The translations under genes were made by a program, and so were the position numbers. This document shows, piece after piece, positions 5,983-7,474 of a DNA stretch of 7,474 nucleotides (position 1 is its first letter; each line of letters opens with the position of its first letter). The stretch is from Treponema sp. UBA2869 (GTDB taxonomy: Bacteria > Spirochaetota > Spirochaetia > Treponematales > Treponemataceae): positions 18,904 through 26,377 of the forward strand of contig DEEV01000122.1 in the NCBI GenBank assembly GCA_002350445.1, given 5' to 3'. The notes beneath the pieces were generated by a model. That model did not search any database. It was given only the letters and a program-made list of their open reading frames with translations, and was not told where the DNA came from.

Positions 5983-6831
5983 TTACAGCACAACTTTTTG
6001 GCGAAGCACAGAAACATCATCTGCAAAACTTTTTCCGTTTTCGAGGATAAACTTTACATCATCAAACGAAAGTTTATCTTCCGGGTAAAGTACAACAACC
6101 GATTCGTCGCCATCAGCAAGAAAGTTTGTCTGACCAAATTCAGTATAGCGCGTAGCGCCAATCGAAATAAGAATCTGGGAAGGCCGGCCGGCAACGTTCA
6201 AATACATATTTATATTTTCTGCAGGACCTTCGTTTCCCTGAAAATTAAGCTTTTCAATCATCCAGTTTTTCAGCTTGCCATAAATGTAGCTGTAATCTCT
6301 GATTGCGCTGTCTTCGCCATAAGCATAAACCTTGCCGGCACGAATCATAAAACTTGCAATCCTGTATCGGTTTAAAATGCCTTTTTCGCTAAAATCGTCA
6401 AGAGAAATTAAAACTTCAGAAAGTCCTTTTGAACTGTTTCCCCAGTTTTTCTTAAGGCTGATTTTTTTTGCACCTTCCCGCCGTATTGAACAATCATTTG
6501 ACGCACCAAAAACAACGGGCTTTAAGTCTGCAACTTTTGTACCGTTCCAGACAACGTTAAAAATAATTGCACATTCCGGTTCAAGCTGAACCTTCTGTTC
6601 GCCTTTCGGATAAACAATCATTTTTGGATCAAACGGAAATTCATGCAAAAAGCCCGGAACAATTTCGTTTACTTCGCCCATAGGAATATAAGTCGGAAAA
6701 ATTGCCTTAGGAGCGCACGCTTCCGCAGTCTTTAAGTTAACAAAATCAGCCGCTTCGCCGGCCTGTTCAAGATGACCTGTAAAATTCCCGGCAACGCCGA
6801 ACGCTGCCATTTTTCTTAAATCAAAACTCAT
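5983..6831 (-). CDS. Fumarylacetoacetase-fold protein, DUF5718-like
   Basis: This 282-residue predicted cytoplasmic protein has no signal peptide or membrane helix. The opening block FGVAGNFTGHLEQAGEAADF (11-30) is what I remember of the DUF5718 family. The middle has the layout of the fumarylacetoacetate hydrolase superfamily: a paired acidic motif E84-P-E86, then GASNDCSIRR (109-118) equivalent to the ANDVSARD stretch, with D113 as third likely metal ligand. Well-studied relatives are Mg-dependent hydrolases or decarboxylases acting on beta-diketone or oxo-acid substrates. No substrate for this branch is known to me. The ATG at 6831 is taken, but the second Met (codon 8, 6810) is a real alternative because the conserved block begins just after it and the first ATG has no Shine-Dalgarno. 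It is first in a two-gene unit with the EamA transporter and divergent from the antiporter gene. Confidence 0.75.
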   Translation of the reverse strand: MSFDLRKMAAFGVAGNFTGHLEQAGEAADFVNLKTAEACAPKAIFPTYIPMGEVNEIVPGFLHEFPFDPKMIVYPKGEQKVQLEPECAIIFNVVWNGTKVADLKPVVFGASNDCSIRREGAKKISLKKNWGNSSKGLSEVLISLDDFSEKGILNRYRIASFMIRAGKVYAYGEDSAIRDYSYIYGKLKNWMIEKLNFQGNEGPAENINMYLNVAGRPSQILISIGATRYTEFGQTNFLADGDESVVVLYPEDKLSFDDVKFILENGKSFADDVSVLRQKVVL

Positions 6832-6839
6832 TTCTATAT

Positions 6840-6868
6840 AATATATTTATTTGGAAAAGAAGTTGCAA
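6840..6868 (-). promoter_or_regulatory. Leftward promoter of the DUF5718-like / transporter unit
   Basis: On the minus strand TTGCAA (6868-6863), a 17-base spacer and TATATT (6845-6840) form a sigma70-type promoter. Eight bases separate the -10 from the ATG at 6831, so the leader would be zero to two bases if that start is used, or about 22 bases if translation starts at 6810. The -35 hexamer is self-complementary and shared with the rightward promoter. Confidence 0.55.
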
Positions 6869-6891
6869 TAAATTTACTAAAAATCTATAAT
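6863..6891 (+). promoter_or_regulatory. Rightward promoter of the antiporter gene
   Basis: TTGCAA (6863-6868), a 17-base spacer and a perfect TATAAT (6886-6891) precede the antiporter gene. The start of transcription would be near 6898, giving a leader of about 24 bases with only a weak purine-rich site (GAGACAGAGA, 6911-6920). The -35 hexamer is the same six bases used on the other strand by the leftward promoter. Confidence 0.6.
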
Positions 6892-6921
6892 TGTCGAATT
6901 ATATTTTAGCGAGACAGAGAA

Positions 6922-7474
6922 ATGACAAATTTACCTAACACAGAAATTATTCTGCAGCTTCTGCTTTCTGCAGGAACAATTCTTATCTGCGCAAAATTTT
7001 TTGGTGTACTTGTGCGAAAAGCAGGCATTCCTCAGGTTGCAGGAATGATTATTGCCGGACTTTTATTAAAATTTCTTCCATGGTTTAAGAATTTTGGCGG
7101 AACAAATCCAAACATAATTTTTAACGAAGCTAATCAGTTTATTTCTTATATGGCAGAAATCGGCGTAATTATGATTATGTTTTCTGCCGGTCTAGGAACA
7201 AACGTTCAGTCTCTTATAAAATCAGGATTTAAAGCGACATGCATCGCAGCCTGTGGAGTTTTGATTCCGCTTATTTCCGGAACAATTATGGCTCTCTGTT
7301 TCTGGGGCTTTGACGGACTTGGCACAAGACGTTTTTACGAGGCACTGTTCATTGGAACAATTTTAACAGCAACTTCTGTAAGCATCACCGTTGCCGTTTT
7401 AAAAGAACTTGGAAAAATTAAAACTGATGTAGGACAGACAATTATAAGCGCTGCAATTATAGACGACGTTTTTG
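6922..7474 (+). CDS. CPA2-family cation:proton antiporter, N-terminal part
   Basis: The gene runs off the right edge after 184 codons. It begins MTNLPNTEIILQLLLSAGTI and encodes a polytopic inner-membrane protein of the monovalent cation:proton antiporter-2 family (Kef/NhaS/NapA-like), which exchanges Na+ or K+ for H+ to balance pH and salt. Visible family signatures are AGIPQVAGMIIAGLLL in helix 2 (where the family has G-x-P-x-V-x-G), FSAGLGTNVQSLIK (the family's FxxGLE-type stretch, here with G in place of the usual E), the unwound TATSVSITVAVLKELGK segment, and a paired D181-D182 at the end, matching the ion-binding acidic pair of electrogenic members such as NapA. The C-terminal half is outside the window, so an attached TrkA-N/RCK regulatory domain can be neither shown nor excluded. 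It is divergent from the DUF5718-like gene and shares its -35 hexamer. Confidence 0.87.
   Translation, partial: MTNLPNTEIILQLLLSAGTILICAKFFGVLVRKAGIPQVAGMIIAGLLLKFLPWFKNFGGTNPNIIFNEANQFISYMAEIGVIMIMFSAGLGTNVQSLIKSGFKATCIAACGVLIPLISGTIMALCFWGFDGLGTRRFYEALFIGTILTATSVSITVAVLKELGKIKTDVGQTIISAAIIDDVF

Noticed and set aside
5998..6375. 125-codon open frame on the plus strand
   Set aside because: It lies wholly antisense to the DUF5718-like gene, has no ribosome site, and its product has no recognisable pattern; it is a shadow frame.
1..7474. CRISPR array, tRNA, rRNA, insertion sequence or phage genes
   Set aside because: I found no spaced direct repeats, cloverleaf sequence, transposase, integrase or phage motifs, and coding sequence fills nearly all the window.

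Overview
The window looks like a stretch of chromosome from a free-living or gut/rumen Treponema-type spirochaete. The clues are moderate-to-low GC, AT-rich intergenic regions and, above all, the gene cluster lolA / rodZ-like / rimO / uvrD-like. From memory, Borrelia burgdorferi keeps a related order (BB0346 LolA, BB0345, BB0344 UvrD); I could not check this. The CelC-like cytoplasmic endoglucanase fits a plant-polysaccharide-degrading anaerobe. I see no phage, insertion sequence, CRISPR array, tRNA or rRNA. No gap between genes exceeds about 90 bases.

Layout. (1) Positions 1-3330, minus strand: a tightly packed operon transcribed lolA -> rodZ-like -> rimO -> UvrD/PcrA-type helicase (only its first 26 codons are in the window). 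Junctions are a 3-nt gap, an 8-nt overlap and a 1-nt overlap, so translational coupling is likely. (2) Positions 3414-5036, plus strand: a two-gene unit divergent from lolA. It encodes a CelC-like GH5 endoglucanase without a signal peptide and an unrecognised secreted protein, and ends at a probable intrinsic terminator (5052-5091). (3) Positions 5067-6831, minus strand: a fumarylacetoacetase-fold (DUF5718-like) protein followed by a ten-helix DMT/EamA transporter. (4) From 6922 to the window end, plus strand: the first 184 codons of a CPA2-type cation:proton antiporter.

Regulation. Both divergent intergenic regions carry sigma70-type promoters very close to start codons. The GH5 promoter has a perfect TATAAT six bases before the ATG and no Shine-Dalgarno sequence, so its mRNA is predicted to be leaderless; lolA appears nearly so. 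Between the DUF5718-like and antiporter genes, a single self-complementary TTGCAA hexamer sits exactly 17 bases from a -10 box on each side, so it could serve as the -35 of both promoters.

Most genes are recognisable housekeeping or common accessory functions. I do not see a convincing new multi-gene system. The points most worth a second look are the leaderless-type promoters, the shared palindromic -35, the unknown secreted partner of the endoglucanase, and the operon joining lipoprotein transport, cell shape, ribosome modification and DNA repair.
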